64,000 nucleotides of DNA, from NCBI GenBank assembly GCA_016710095.1, contig JADJLL010000049.1, positions 1 through 64,000 on the forward strand. Reading direction: 5' to 3'. This document shows, one piece after another, positions 8,514 to 18,062 of this stretch. Within the stretch, counting starts at the first letter, position 1, and each line of letters begins with the position of its first letter. The position numbers and the translations under genes were made by a program. The notes under the pieces were generated by a model. That model had not been told where the DNA came from. It ran no database searches and saw only the letters and a program-made list of their open reading frames with translations. The stretch is from Candidatus Eiseniibacteriota bacterium (GTDB taxonomy: Bacteria > Eisenbacteria > RBG-16-71-46).

Positions 8514-10076
8514 ATGCGCACTCCCATTCGCCGTTTCGCGGCGCCGCTCGTCGCGGCGCTCCTGCTGTGCTCGCCCGGTGTCGCCACGTCCGCCACGCAC
8601 GCGCTCGAGAGCCTGCCGGTCGAGTCGCCCGTCTACCGCATGGTCGAGGACCTCGCCGCGAGCCACGGCTTCGCCGGCGCGTTCCTGCACACGCAGCCGT
8701 GGGACCGCGCGGACCTCGGACGCTTCCTCGACCAGCTCGTCGCGGACCGGCCCGCGGCCGCGGACGATCCGCTCGTCGTGCGCCTGCGCCGCGAACTCGA
8801 CGCTCCCGGCGGCCTCGGCGGCTGGGACGCGCTCGTGACGGCCGAGGACGAGCGCTCGTCGCTCGAGGTGTCGCCGTACGTGCGCGCGAACTACTCCGAG
8901 GACCGCGCGCGCCGCGAGATCGTGCGCGACTTCCGCGCCGGCGCGCAGCTGTCGCTCGCGCTGGGCGAGAACCTGCTGGCGTGGGCGGACACGTACGTCG
9001 GGACGTCGTCGGCCGGCCCGCACGGCAATCCCACCGACAGCCGCCGGTTCGGGCTCGTCGAGGGCGTGCAGCTGAACAGCTACTTCGATCGCGCGACGCT
9101 CACGTGGCGCGGCAAGTACGGCCGCGTCACCGCGGGCCACACGTGGCTGCGCTGGGGGCCCGGCGCGTGGGGCACGATGGCGCTGTCCGACGGCGCGCAC
9201 GCGTTCGACCTGGTCGAGGCGCGCGTCGCGTTGCCCGCGCGCATGCAGTTCGACTGGTTCGTCGCGTCGCTCGATCCCGTGACGCAGTCGTACCTCGCCG
9301 GTCACCGGCTCGAGCTGCGCACGTGGGACCGGCTCGACCTGTCGTTCTCCGAGCTCGCGCGTTTCGACGGCACGTCGAGCGTGCCGGGCTACCTGCTGGG
9401 CATCACGCCGTACAGCCTGCTCGAGAAGCGGCTGCTCAAGTCCACGTCCGCGGACGACGACTCGACCAACCGCTGGGCGAAGAACAACGTGATGTGGGCG
9501 GCCGACGTCGCGTGGCGCTGGCGTCCCGGCCTGCGCGCGTACGGCGAGGTCGCGGTGGACGACATCAGCTTCAGCTCCACGAAGCGTCCGCGTGCGCTCG
9601 CCTGGCAGCTCGGCTTCGACGCGCGCCGCGTGCGCGGCGTGGAGGCGTGGACGCTGCGCGCCGAGTACGCGCGCGTCTACCGGTACACGTACTCGGTGTA
9701 CCACCACCACGATTTCGAGTTCGCGGGCTACCCGACCGGCTTCCCGCTCGGCACCGACGTCGACCGCGCGAACGCGCGGCTCGAATGGCGCACCGGGCCC
9801 GACTGGGCGTTCGGCGCGGAAGGCACGTGGCGGCGCAAGGGGGAGAGCACGATCGGCGACGCCTACGAGCCCGGCACTCCGTTCGAGGACCGGCTCGTGC
9901 TGACCGGCGTCATCGACGAAGACTCGCGCGCGGCGCTGACCGCGGACTGGTCACCGGCGCCGGGACTCACCGCCGGTGTGACGGCGGGCTGGGCGCAGGT
10001 CACCGCGCTCGGGCATGCGAAAGGCGCGGACGAATCCGCGCCTTTCGCCGCCACACGTTTCACGCTGCGCTGGTGA
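8514..10076 (+). CDS. wzi: capsule assembly Wzi family outer-membrane protein
   Basis: This 520-residue protein has a signal peptide (about 1-26, ending SATHA). A helical segment is followed by many alternating beta strands and a final FTLRW, the aromatic-terminated signature of an outer-membrane barrel. The block HTWLRWGPGAWGTM is the conserved RWGPG core of the Wzi family (PF14052), which anchors capsule or exopolysaccharide at the surface. ATG 8514 follows a -10-like element so closely that the message may be leaderless. It faces the polysaccharide locus on the other strand, 3 bp from the methyltransferase stop with no terminator between them. Family assignment is good; the symbol is by family only. 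Confidence 0.82.
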   Translation: MRTPIRRFAAPLVAALLLCSPGVATSATHALESLPVESPVYRMVEDLAASHGFAGAFLHTQPWDRADLGRFLDQLVADRPAAADDPLVVRLRRELDAPGGLGGWDALVTAEDERSSLEVSPYVRANYSEDRARREIVRDFRAGAQLSLALGENLLAWADTYVGTSSAGPHGNPTDSRRFGLVEGVQLNSYFDRATLTWRGKYGRVTAGHTWLRWGPGAWGTMALSDGAHAFDLVEARVALPARMQFDWFVASLDPVTQSYLAGHRLELRTWDRLDLSFSELARFDGTSSVPGYLLGITPYSLLEKRLLKSTSADDDSTNRWAKNNVMWAADVAWRWRPGLRAYGEVAVDDISFSSTKRPRALAWQLGFDARRVRGVEAWTLRAEYARVYRYTYSVYHHHDFEFAGYPTGFPLGTDVDRANARLEWRTGPDWAFGAEGTWRRKGESTIGDAYEPGTPFEDRLVLTGVIDEDSRAALTADWSPAPGLTAGVTAGWAQVTALGHAKGADESAPFAATRFTLRW

Positions 10077-10079
10077 CGC

Positions 10080-10979
10080 TCAGCGCTTGACCCAGGTCGT
10101 GCCGAGCACCGCGAGCGAGCGGAAACCGTCGCCGTGGCGCATCTGCGAGATCCAGCGGCGCAGCGGGTTCTTGTGCTGCCGCCACGACAGGCGCCAGCTC
10201 TCGTGCTGGCGGAAGCGGTCCGTGGTGAGCAGGTTCGCCGGCCGCGACAGGTCGAGCGCGTGCACCGGCTCGAAACGCTGTTCGAGCTGGTCGAGGATCA
10301 GCGCCGCGTCCTCGAGCTTGATGTCGCAGTCACGCGACAGGCTGATGTCCATCGTGAGCGACAGCCGTCCGCCGCGCTTGAGCACGCGCGCGAACTCGTC
10401 CATCGCCTGCACGCGCGCCGGAGCGTGCTCGAGCACGCTCACGCAGTAGACCGAGTCGAAGTGTCCGTCGTTGTACGGCAGCGCTTCGATCGGCGCGACG
10501 TCGAACTTCACGTTCGAGCCGAGCAGCGCGTTCGCCTGCCGGAAGCACGGTTCGAGCGCGGGGTTCGTGTCCGCGCACGTCACGTCCCAGCCGCCGGAGG
10601 CGAAGAAGAACGGGAAGAAGTTGATGCCCGAACCGGCGTCGAGCACCTTGCCCGGATCGCGGTCGAGCAGGTTCCACCAGCAGTACGGGTACTCCCAGCG
10701 GCGGCTCCAATTGTCGAGCCGGTCGCCGGTGTGCTTGAAGCCGTCCTTCCAGACGGGGCGCGTCTTCGCCATGAAGCGCGACTGGAAGCGCTCCATCTCG
10801 CGAAGGAGCGAGCGCACGACGGGCGACTCGAGGTCGTCCATCAGCGCGTAGCCGTTGCGCTCGAGCGGCGCGGCCGCGGCGAATGCGGCCGGCAGGCCCG
10901 TGGGGAACGGGTGCCTGCCGTCGAGTTCCGGCAGCGTTTCGGTTTCGGACCAGGCGAGCGTTTCGGGCAGTCGGTTCAT
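10080..10979 (-). CDS. class I SAM-dependent methyltransferase
   Basis: This 299-residue protein has a Methyltransf_11-type Rossmann core. Motif I is VLDAGSGINFFP near residue 117, the acidic residue of motif II is in CADTNPALEP, and VYCVSVLEHAPARVQAM forms the post-IV region. The N-terminal ~110 residues are not recognised. It is the last gene of a unit with the sugar transferase (16-bp gap) and the aminotransferase, so a role in modifying a polysaccharide precursor is plausible. The substrate cannot be read from the sequence. Confidence 0.8.
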   Translation of the reverse strand: MNRLPETLAWSETETLPELDGRHPFPTGLPAAFAAAAPLERNGYALMDDLESPVVRSLLREMERFQSRFMAKTRPVWKDGFKHTGDRLDNWSRRWEYPYCWWNLLDRDPGKVLDAGSGINFFPFFFASGGWDVTCADTNPALEPCFRQANALLGSNVKFDVAPIEALPYNDGHFDSVYCVSVLEHAPARVQAMDEFARVLKRGGRLSLTMDISLSRDCDIKLEDAALILDQLEQRFEPVHALDLSRPANLLTTDRFRQHESWRLSWRQHKNPLRRWISQMRHGDGFRSLAVLGTTWVKR

Positions 10980-10995
10980 CGTTCCGTCCTCGCGA

Positions 10996-11793
10996 TCAGT
11001 GACCGACGCTGCGGCCGGTGAGCACCATCCAGACGGTGCCGAAGAGAATGCCGAGATCCACCCGCAGGCAGCGTTCGCGGATGTAGCGCAGGTCGAACTC
11101 GAGCGTTTCCTGGAACGTGATGTTGTCGCGGCCGACGAGCTTGGCGAGCGACGTGATGCCGGGCTTCACGCTCAGCACGGTCTTCGCGGACCGCCCGTAG
11201 TAGGGAATGAGCTCGGGAATCTCGGGGCGCGGGCCCACGAGGCTCATGTCGCCCGTGATCACGTTGAGCAGGTTCGGCAGCTCGTCGAGGCTCGTGCGGC
11301 GGATGAAGAGCCCGACGCGCGTCACGCGCGGGTCCTCGCCCGGATGGAAGCGCAGGTTCTGGAGCTGGTCCGCCGAGTAGCGGTAGTCGTACATGTCGGG
11401 GAAGCGTTCCTTCGCGTCCACGTACATGCCGCGGAACTTCCAGAACGTGAACGGCCGGCCGCCGCGCCCGATGCGCGTCTGGCGGAAGAACGCCGGACCG
11501 GGCGAATCGAGCTTCACCGCGAGCGCCACGCCCAGCAGCAGGGGCGAGATGAGCAGCAGGCCGAACGTCGCGAGCACGCGGTCGATCACGTCCTTCACGG
11601 CTTCGCCGGCCCGCGAGTAGTGCCCCACGCGGGACCACGACGCGACGGCGGGCTTCTCCTCGAGGTCCGAGAAGCGGCCTTCGGCCACGCGGTCGAGCGT
11701 CTGCCGGAGCCGGCCGAGCATTTCGCTGCGGCCCGCGTCGTCCGAGAGCGCCGAGGCTTCGGCGCCCCGGCGAATGGGTTCCTGCGTGGTCAT
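10996..11793 (-). CDS. polyprenyl-phosphate sugar-1-phosphate transferase (bacterial sugar transferase)
   Basis: This 265-residue protein belongs to the monotopic phosphoglycosyl transferase family (PF02397). After a ~70-residue N-terminal tail comes the membrane re-entrant helix (VLATFGLLLISPLLLGVALAV). The catalytic block follows: GPAFFRQTRIGRGGRPF, KFRGMYVDA, TSLDELPNLLNVITGDMSLVGPRPE and PGITSLAKLVGR. It lacks the four extra N-terminal helices of WbaP/WcaJ proteins. It likely starts repeat-unit assembly by loading the first sugar phosphate onto undecaprenyl phosphate. It overlaps the aminotransferase stop by 4 bp. Confidence 0.9.
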   Translation of the reverse strand: MTTQEPIRRGAEASALSDDAGRSEMLGRLRQTLDRVAEGRFSDLEEKPAVASWSRVGHYSRAGEAVKDVIDRVLATFGLLLISPLLLGVALAVKLDSPGPAFFRQTRIGRGGRPFTFWKFRGMYVDAKERFPDMYDYRYSADQLQNLRFHPGEDPRVTRVGLFIRRTSLDELPNLLNVITGDMSLVGPRPEIPELIPYYGRSAKTVLSVKPGITSLAKLVGRDNITFQETLEFDLRYIRERCLRVDLGILFGTVWMVLTGRSVGH

Positions 11794-13040
11794 GCGGCCT
11801 CCCGGTGTTCGGCGACCCGCCAGCCGGGAACGGCCACGGGGTTCGAGCGGTAGTGCGCCGCGATCTTCTTCACGGCGTCGATCACGTCCTTCGTGTCCTC
11901 GGCGTTCATCGCCGCCGACAGCGGCAGCGACACGGTCGTGTCGCCGATCGCCTCGGCGACCGGGAAGTCGCCACGGCCGGTGCCGTGGTGCTCGCGGTGC
12001 CAGCGGTGCAGGTGCAGCGGCACGAAGTGGATGCCCGAGCCGATGTTCTCCGCGCTCAGCGCGTTGATGAACTGCATGCGGTCGCAGCCGAACTCCTCGG
12101 CCTCGATGCGCAGCGTGTACAGATGGCGCCCGTGGCGCGTCTGGCCGTGATCGTGGACCTGCGGCGTCGTGACGCCGGGGAGTCCCGCGAACGCCGCGTC
12201 GTACTGGCGCCAGATGTCCTGGCGCACGAGCAGGTTCGCTTCGAGCCGCGCGAGCTGGTGCAGCCCCATCGAGGCCTGCACGTCGGTCATGTTGTACTTC
12301 CAGCCCGGCTCGAGCGTCTCGTACGGCAGGAAGCCGCCCGGCGAGTAGCGCTTCCACGCGTCCTTGTCGAGACCGTGCAGGCGCAGCGCCTTGATGCGAT
12401 CGAACGCGGCGTTCTCGCTCATCGTGAGCATGCCGCCTTCGGCCGTCGTCATGTTCTTCGTCGCGTAGAACGAGAACGCGGTGTAGTCGCTGATCGAGCC
12501 GACCTTCCTGCCTTCGTACCAGGTCTCGCTCGCGTGCGCGGCGTCCTCGATGACCACGAGCCCGTGGCGCTTCGCGATCGCCTGGATCGCGTTCATGTCG
12601 CACGGCCAGCCGCACATGTGCACGGGAATGATCGCCTTCGTGCGCGACGTGATCGCCTCTTCGATCCTCGACACGTCGATGTTCTGCGTGCGCTCCTCGA
12701 CGTCCACGAACACCGGCTTGGCGCCGACGTGCGCGATCACGTTCGCGGTGGCCGTGAACGTGAGCGTCGTCGTGATCACTTCGTCACCGGGGCCGACGCC
12801 CGCGCCGATCAGCGCGAGGTGCAGGGCCGCGGTGGCGGAGTTCATCGACAGTGCATGCGGCGCGCGCGTGTACGCGGCGAAGTCTTCCTCGAACCGGATG
12901 CTCTTCGGCCCGTAGCCGATCCAACCGGAGCGAAGCGTGTCCACCACTTCGGCGATCTCTTCTTCACCGATCAGCGGCCGTCCAAAGACCAGGAAATCCG
13001 GCCGGACGGGACGTCCCCCCTCGAGCGCCAAAGTACGCAT
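11790..13040 (-). CDS. DegT/DnrJ/EryC1/StrS family PLP-dependent sugar aminotransferase
   Basis: This 416-residue type I fold PLP enzyme aminates a nucleotide-linked keto sugar. Landmarks are GYGPKSIRFEEDFAAY and NSATAALHLAL (cofactor phosphate binding), VIEDAAHASE with the pyridine-nitrogen Asp, and SFYATKNMTTAEGGM, where K195 would form the Schiff base. The ATG at 13040 was chosen because GGGAGG lies 10 nt upstream and the family start (MRTLALEGGRPVR) follows. It heads a three-gene unit with the sugar transferase and methyltransferase, so its product probably enters the polysaccharide made by this locus. The precise sugar is not deducible. Confidence 0.92.
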   Translation of the reverse strand: MRTLALEGGRPVRPDFLVFGRPLIGEEEIAEVVDTLRSGWIGYGPKSIRFEEDFAAYTRAPHALSMNSATAALHLALIGAGVGPGDEVITTTLTFTATANVIAHVGAKPVFVDVEERTQNIDVSRIEEAITSRTKAIIPVHMCGWPCDMNAIQAIAKRHGLVVIEDAAHASETWYEGRKVGSISDYTAFSFYATKNMTTAEGGMLTMSENAAFDRIKALRLHGLDKDAWKRYSPGGFLPYETLEPGWKYNMTDVQASMGLHQLARLEANLLVRQDIWRQYDAAFAGLPGVTTPQVHDHGQTRHGRHLYTLRIEAEEFGCDRMQFINALSAENIGSGIHFVPLHLHRWHREHHGTGRGDFPVAEAIGDTTVSLPLSAAMNAEDTKDVIDAVKKIAAHYRSNPVAVPGWRVAEHREAA

Positions 13041-13399
13041 GTGCTGCGGTCCTCCCTCGGATTCTGCCGTCCGCCGCGTGGGGCGTGGGGCCCTGCTGCG
13101 TGAGTGCATCCCTGCCGAGCACACCGGGGCCGCGGGGGGCGGTCTTCATTCCACCAGGGGGAGTCGCGCCTCCGGCACTGCGTTCCGGAAGACGGAGGTT
13201 CCCGGCCTGGTTCCGAGGGAGGAAGACGAAGCCGGTGGTACTCGATTTCGATTGTGTGCTGCGGAAGCCTTGCTGCCTGCTCGATCGGATGTCCGAGGGG
13301 GGACATCGCACCGCGGAGCGGTGGCGGTGACTCCCCGGACATCGGCACACCAATGCCGGACATGTAGCGGTATCTGCCCTCGACTGCGTGAAAATCAGC
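13041..13399. promoter_or_regulatory. intergenic region with clustered GGACAT half-sites
   Basis: These 359 bp split the polysaccharide genes into two blocks. No gene was recognised. It holds a perfect dyad, GATGTCC (13288-13294) and GGACATC (13301-13307), then further GGACATC (13337-13343) and GGACATG (13358-13364). Four similar heptamers in 77 bp look like repressor or activator sites. No intrinsic terminator was seen after the GT4 gene, so read-through into the downstream block is possible. Confidence 0.45.
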
Positions 13400-14458
13400 T
13401 CAGGCGGCGTGGCGTTCGGCCTCTTCGGCCGATCGGTCCCCTCGTCCGCTTTGCTTCGCCGCGGATGACGGAGCCACCCGCAGTTCCGAGGCGAGCAGCG
13501 CCTCGAGTCCGGCCGCCCGCCTCTCGACGGTGAACTCCGCGAGGATGCGTTCCCGCGGCGCTTCGCTCGCCGACGCGGGGCGCGCGAGCGCCCGGTCGAC
13601 GGCCGCGGCGATCGCGCCCGGGTCCTGCGTGGGGACGACTTCGCCCGTGCCGCCGGCGACCCACGGCAGTGCGCCGGCCGCCGTCACCACGGGCACGCAT
13701 CCGCACAGCATGCTCTCGGCGAGCGACAGCCCGAACGCTTCGTGCTGCGACGCCTGGACGACCACGGCCGCGCGCGCCATCCACGCGACCTTGTCCTCGT
13801 GCGACAGCCGGCCCGTGAACGTGACGTTCGGCGTCGCGAACGACTTCAGGTGGTCGACCGCGTCGTCCATCCACGCGCCGACGACGACGAAGCGGCGTTC
13901 GGGCAGCAGCGCGGCCGCGCGCACGAACGGTTCGAGCCCCTTGCGATGGAGGTTGTTCCGGTTCACGCCGCCGGTCGTGAGCACGAGCGAGCGGTCGCGG
14001 TGTTCGCGCGCGGCGTAGCGCGTGGGATCGAGCCCGAGCGGAATCAGCGCGACGCGCTCACCGCGGAAGCCCATCACGTCGAGCTCGCGCACGGTGAAGT
14101 CGGAGATCGCGATCAGGCGCGTCGCGAGCGACATCACGCGCTTCGCGACCCACGACTTGAAGCCGCCGCGCTGGTGGCCGTAGTCGATGCCCGGCATGCA
14201 GGCGGTGTCGTAGCCGCCCACGGTGAGCACGACCGGCTTGCCCTGCATGCGCGCGAACAGCGCGGGCAGGAACGCGTGCCACGAGGCGAACCAGCTCATC
14301 ACGACGTCGGCCTCGGACACCGTGCGCCACGTGCGCAGCGGGTTCACGAAGCGCGACGGGCAGCCGGTGACGGTGACCTCGTGGCGCTCGGCGAGCGCGC
14401 GCAGGTCGATCTCGATGTACTCGGACATCTCACGATAGAAGTACGCGATGCGTGCCAT
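13400..14458 (-). CDS. glycosyltransferase family 4 protein
   Basis: This is a 352-residue GT-B fold enzyme. The C-terminal donor-binding half carries QHEAFGLSLAESM, the E-x7-E motif of GT4 retaining transferases, after FTGRLSHEDKVAWMARAAVVVQ. The N-terminal acceptor domain starts MARIAYFYREMSEYIEIDL, and ISDFTVRELDVMGF is the usual linker region. It is the last gene of the wza-to-GT block, 11 bp after the CgeB-like gene. It adds one sugar of the repeat unit; donor and acceptor are unknown. Confidence 0.88.
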   Translation of the reverse strand: MARIAYFYREMSEYIEIDLRALAERHEVTVTGCPSRFVNPLRTWRTVSEADVVMSWFASWHAFLPALFARMQGKPVVLTVGGYDTACMPGIDYGHQRGGFKSWVAKRVMSLATRLIAISDFTVRELDVMGFRGERVALIPLGLDPTRYAAREHRDRSLVLTTGGVNRNNLHRKGLEPFVRAAALLPERRFVVVGAWMDDAVDHLKSFATPNVTFTGRLSHEDKVAWMARAAVVVQASQHEAFGLSLAESMLCGCVPVVTAAGALPWVAGGTGEVVPTQDPGAIAAAVDRALARPASASEAPRERILAEFTVERRAAGLEALLASELRVAPSSAAKQSGRGDRSAEEAERHAA

Positions 14459-14469
14459 GGGGCTCCCGG

Positions 14470-15531
14470 TCAGGCGACCGCGCCCGCCGCGCCGGCCACG
14501 CGCGAAGCGAGCGCGTAGCGGAGCACGGACGTGAGACGGCTTTCGTTGTCGTACCCGCCCGTGAGACAGCGGGACAGGCCGGCGGCGGCGATCCGCGCAC
14601 GTTCTTCCTCGTGCGCGAGGTAGTACTTCGTCTTTTCGAGCAGCTCCTGGTCGCTCGAGAAGAACTCGGCTTCGACGCCCTCGCGGAAGAGGGCGAGGTG
14701 TTCTTCCGTGCGCTCGGCGAGGAGGAATCCGCCGCACGCGGGAATCTCGATGCTGCGCGTGGTGTGCTTGTCGCGGTTCACGCGGCGCAGGAAGCCGAGG
14801 TTGATCCGGAACGCCGAGAGCGCCTGCGCGTACTCGGTGTCCCAGAGCGGGCGGCCTTCCACGATCAGGTTCTTCGCGTTCTTCCACCGCGGCCACGGGC
14901 CCCACACGCGCACGGGCACGCCGTGCGCCGCGAGGTAGCGCATCGAACGCTCGCGCGCGCCTTCCGGCCAGCCCACGAAACCCACGTCGCCACCGAGGCG
15001 CTCGCGCAGGTCCGCCGTGACCGGATGCGGGCGATGCACCTGCGGGCTGAAGCCCTTGTCGAAATAGAACACGTCGTGCGCGCCCACCGCGCGAAGCTCG
15101 GGCACGTTGAACGTCTTCGTCGTGACGTGCAGGTCGTACAGGCCGAGCCCGCCGAGCCACTGCCGCGACTGGTTCCGCGGATTGAACATGTCGTCGGGCG
15201 AGAACGAGACCATCTGCGCGTGCGGCCACTTCGCGCGCAGCGCGCGCAACGTGTCGGGCTCGATGGTCAGGCCCTTCTCGATCCAGACGAGATCCGGCGC
15301 GAGCGACTCCGGCAGCTCGCGCAGCCGCTCGTTCGCGCGCGACTCGTCGAAGTCGCCGAACAGCCGGCGCTTCACGCGCCAGCCGAACGTGAGACGGCGC
15401 GCCGCGAGCCCGCCGGGCACGATGTCCACGGGGACGACCGTGTGCCCCATGCGCTGGAACGCGAGCATGCGCTGGCGGGTCGTGCTGCCCACGTACAGCG
15501 GGCCGACGAAGACGATCGTGAGCACGCTCAC
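14470..15531 (-). CDS. CgeB-like glycosyltransferase
   Basis: This 353-residue protein resembles CgeB/Glyco_trans_1_2 (PF13524) proteins. The N-terminal part (FVGPLYVGSTTRQRMLAFQ, then LVWIEKG) is a Rossmann half. The C-terminal block HTTRSIEIPACGGFLLAERTEE with the downstream EFFSSDQELLEKTKYYL stretch is the CgeB hallmark. The GTG at 15531 was chosen because it forms a 4-bp GTGA overlap with the polymerase stop, as at the other junctions of this operon. Probably a cytoplasmic glycosyltransferase of repeat-unit assembly. Confidence 0.8.
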   Translation of the reverse strand: MSVLTIVFVGPLYVGSTTRQRMLAFQRMGHTVVPVDIVPGGLAARRLTFGWRVKRRLFGDFDESRANERLRELPESLAPDLVWIEKGLTIEPDTLRALRAKWPHAQMVSFSPDDMFNPRNQSRQWLGGLGLYDLHVTTKTFNVPELRAVGAHDVFYFDKGFSPQVHRPHPVTADLRERLGGDVGFVGWPEGARERSMRYLAAHGVPVRVWGPWPRWKNAKNLIVEGRPLWDTEYAQALSAFRINLGFLRRVNRDKHTTRSIEIPACGGFLLAERTEEHLALFREGVEAEFFSSDQELLEKTKYYLAHEEERARIAAAGLSRCLTGGYDNESRLTSVLRYALASRVAGAAGAVA

Positions 15532-16983
15532 GCGGCCCTCCGCGAATCGGCGGCGCGGCCGAGCACGGCGAGCGCGATCACGGTGGGCACGAGGTGCGTG
15601 ATGGCGGTCTCGAGCTGCGACGCGATGCAGCCTTCGACGAGGTGCATCGCGGTCAGGAACACGTAGCCGTACACGAGCAGCGCGCCCGGTCCGCGGTGCG
15701 CGATCGAGTACGCCGCGCGCATGGCCATGCCGAGCAGCGCGCAGCCGGCGGCGACGCCGAACACGTGGAAGTTCAGGTACAGCTCGCCCGGCAGCGAGCA
15801 CGACGCGTACGTCATGTTGCCCCAGTGCATGTCGGGCATGTACGACGCCGGGAACGTGAGGCCGAAGCTCAGCGGCTTCGCGGGCCACAGCAGGCGCGGC
15901 ACCCAGAACGTGAACAGGTCGAGCAGCGAGTGTCCCCACTGGAACGGCAGCGTCACGCCCGTGCGGTGGATGATGAGCATGAGGCTGTCGGTGCCGTACG
16001 AGCGGTTGAACATGAGCAGCAGCGGATTGTTCGACCTGCGCGATGTACACCTGGAGCGCGTCGAGCCGCAGGATGCCGAGCGCGCGGTACGCGTAGAAGA
16101 ACGGGAACAGCGCGCCGAACACCGCGAACGACGTGACGACCTTCCACATCGGGAGCGGCTTGACGACGAAGTGCCGGTAGAGCCAGGGCAGCAGGAAGAT
16201 GCGCAGGAGGACGAACTTCGAGCTGCTCGCGAGGTAGAGCGGCACGCCGAGCCCGATCCCGAGCACGAAGTAGTGCAGCAGGAAGCGCGGATCGCGGCGC
16301 ATGAGCAGGCCGAGCATGTGGACGTGGAAACCGACGAGCGCGAACTCGGTGGCGGCGATGAGCCACCAGTAGCCGATCGCGGCCTCCGTGTTCGTCTTCA
16401 TCGGGTTCGACGCGGCCGTGAGGAATCCGGCGGGCCCGTTCACGCGCGCGGTCGCGGCGCCGAAGCCGATCACCATGAGCGCGACGACGACGAACGGCAG
16501 CGCGCGCGTGCCCCACGGGCGCGTGAGCGACGGGAAGCGCGACACGAGCGAAGCGCCCCAGCGCCGCGCGGCGGAGGAGTGGTAGCCGGTGTAGAGCGCC
16601 TGCATGCCGATCGCGGAGTAGAAGAACGCCCAGCCGACGAGCGCGCGGTACTGCTCGGTGCGCGCGTCGCCGAGCTCGCGCAGGTACGGGCTGTCCACGA
16701 ACGACAGCAGGCCCATGCCGCGCAGCAGCAGCGACAGCGCGTAGTACAGCGTGAACATCGGCAGCACGTCGAACGCGTCGAATCCGCGGCGGAAGCCGTC
16801 CACGAACGGCCGCGCGCAGGCCCACGCGAGCCCCAGTCCGGCGATCCACACGAACGCGTCGGTCCACACGGCGCTCGCGAGCACGGCGATCGCGGCCCAC
16901 GCGATCGCGCCCACGACGGAGGCCGGCAGTCCCGGCAGCGCGCGCGGCGTGGTGACCGGGCGGTCGAACGCGATCGCGCTCAC
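15528..16983 (-). CDS. O-antigen/exopolysaccharide polymerase, Wzy-like (single-base frameshift)
   Basis: This is a polytopic membrane protein of about 485 residues spread over two frames. The N-terminal part (GTG 16983, GTGA overlap with the GT2 gene) holds about seven hydrophobic segments and runs to LQVYIAQV. The rest (NNPLLLMFNRSYGTD to the stop at 15528) is one frame away. Removing one base near 16030-16034 joins them exactly. Size, helix count and position between flippase and transferases fit an oligosaccharide repeat-unit polymerase. A real pseudogene would leave the locus without a polymerase, so a sequencing or assembly indel is more likely. No other Wzy candidate is visible. Confidence 0.7.
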
Positions 16984-18062
16984 GCCGCCACCTCGCGCGC
17001 TTCGGGCGCGCGCGGCGCGATCGCCGGCGCCGCGGAGACGAGCGGCTGGCCCGTGGCGAGCGCGCGCAGGAAGCCGACGCCGTACGCCGCGTGCATGACG
17101 GGAAGCGCGAACGGCAGCAGCGCCGCCGCGTCGTCGCCGCGCGTCACCCACGTGGACAGGGTCGCGAGCGCGAGGAACGACGCGTACAGCGCGGGCACGG
17201 CGAGCGCGAGCGCCCAGACCTGCGTCAGCGCCGCCGCGAGCACGCCGGCGGTGAGCCCGAGCACGAACGCGGCGGGCACGAGATGCCGCGGCGACGACGG
17301 CCAGCCGCCGCGCTTGCGGATCACGCGCACCTTCCAATAGCCGTAGCCGAAGTACTGGCGCCAGAGTCCGCCGAGCGAGGCGCGGCTCCAGTAGTCGGAC
17401 GCCTGGTCGGGCAGCAGCCGGATGCGGCCACCGGCGCGGCGAAGGCGGTCCGAGAACTCGTCGTCCTGGTTGCGCACGAGCGCTTCGTCGAAGCCGCCGA
17501 GACGCTCGAACACCTCGCGCGGCCACACGCCGAACGGCAGGTGCTCGACGTCGCACGCGGTGTGCGACCAGCGGAACGTCGCGCCGCCGACGCCGAACGG
17601 CGTGCTCATCGCGAGCGCGATCGCACGCGCGACCGGCGTCTCGCCGAGCGCGCGAACGGGTCCGCCCGCGCACGCGAGCGCGTGGGCGCGCAGCGCCTCG
17701 ACGCCCGCGCGCACGTAGCCGGACGGCACGCGGCAGTGGCCGTCGACGCGCACGATCACGTCGCCGCGGGATTCCGCGAGCGCGCGATTGAGTCCCTGCG
17801 CCACGAACCGCTCCGGGTTGTCCACGAGCCGCACGCGCGGATCGCGCGCGGCGACGCGCTCGACGAGCGCGCGCGTCGCGTCGGTCGAACGGCCGTCGGC
17901 GACCAGGATCTCGAGCAGGTCGCGCGGCCAGTCCTGCGCGCGCACGGCGTCGAGCGCGGCGCTGATGTGGCGTTCCTCGTTGCGCACCGCGAGCAGCACG
18001 GTCACGAACGGGCGCTCGGGCAGCGGCGCGAGCGGTTCGCGCACGAGTGCGGGCCGGTTCAT
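16980..18062 (-). CDS. glycosyltransferase family 2 protein
   Basis: This 360-residue protein begins with a GT-A domain: VTVLLAVRNEERHI at the nucleotide site, VADGRSTDATRALV, VRVDGHCRV as the DxD-like motif and RNQDDEFSDRL as the acidic base region. Three hydrophobic segments follow in the last ~120 residues (near 240-335), so it is anchored to the cytoplasmic face of the membrane, as with succinoglycan-type ExoA/ExoU enzymes. The ATG at 18062 overlaps the flippase stop by 4 bp. Confidence 0.9.
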   Translation of the reverse strand: MNRPALVREPLAPLPERPFVTVLLAVRNEERHISAALDAVRAQDWPRDLLEILVADGRSTDATRALVERVAARDPRVRLVDNPERFVAQGLNRALAESRGDVIVRVDGHCRVPSGYVRAGVEALRAHALACAGGPVRALGETPVARAIALAMSTPFGVGGATFRWSHTACDVEHLPFGVWPREVFERLGGFDEALVRNQDDEFSDRLRRAGGRIRLLPDQASDYWSRASLGGLWRQYFGYGYWKVRVIRKRGGWPSSPRHLVPAAFVLGLTAGVLAAALTQVWALALAVPALYASFLALATLSTWVTRGDDAAALLPFALPVMHAAYGVGFLRALATGQPLVSAAPAIAPRAPEAREVAA

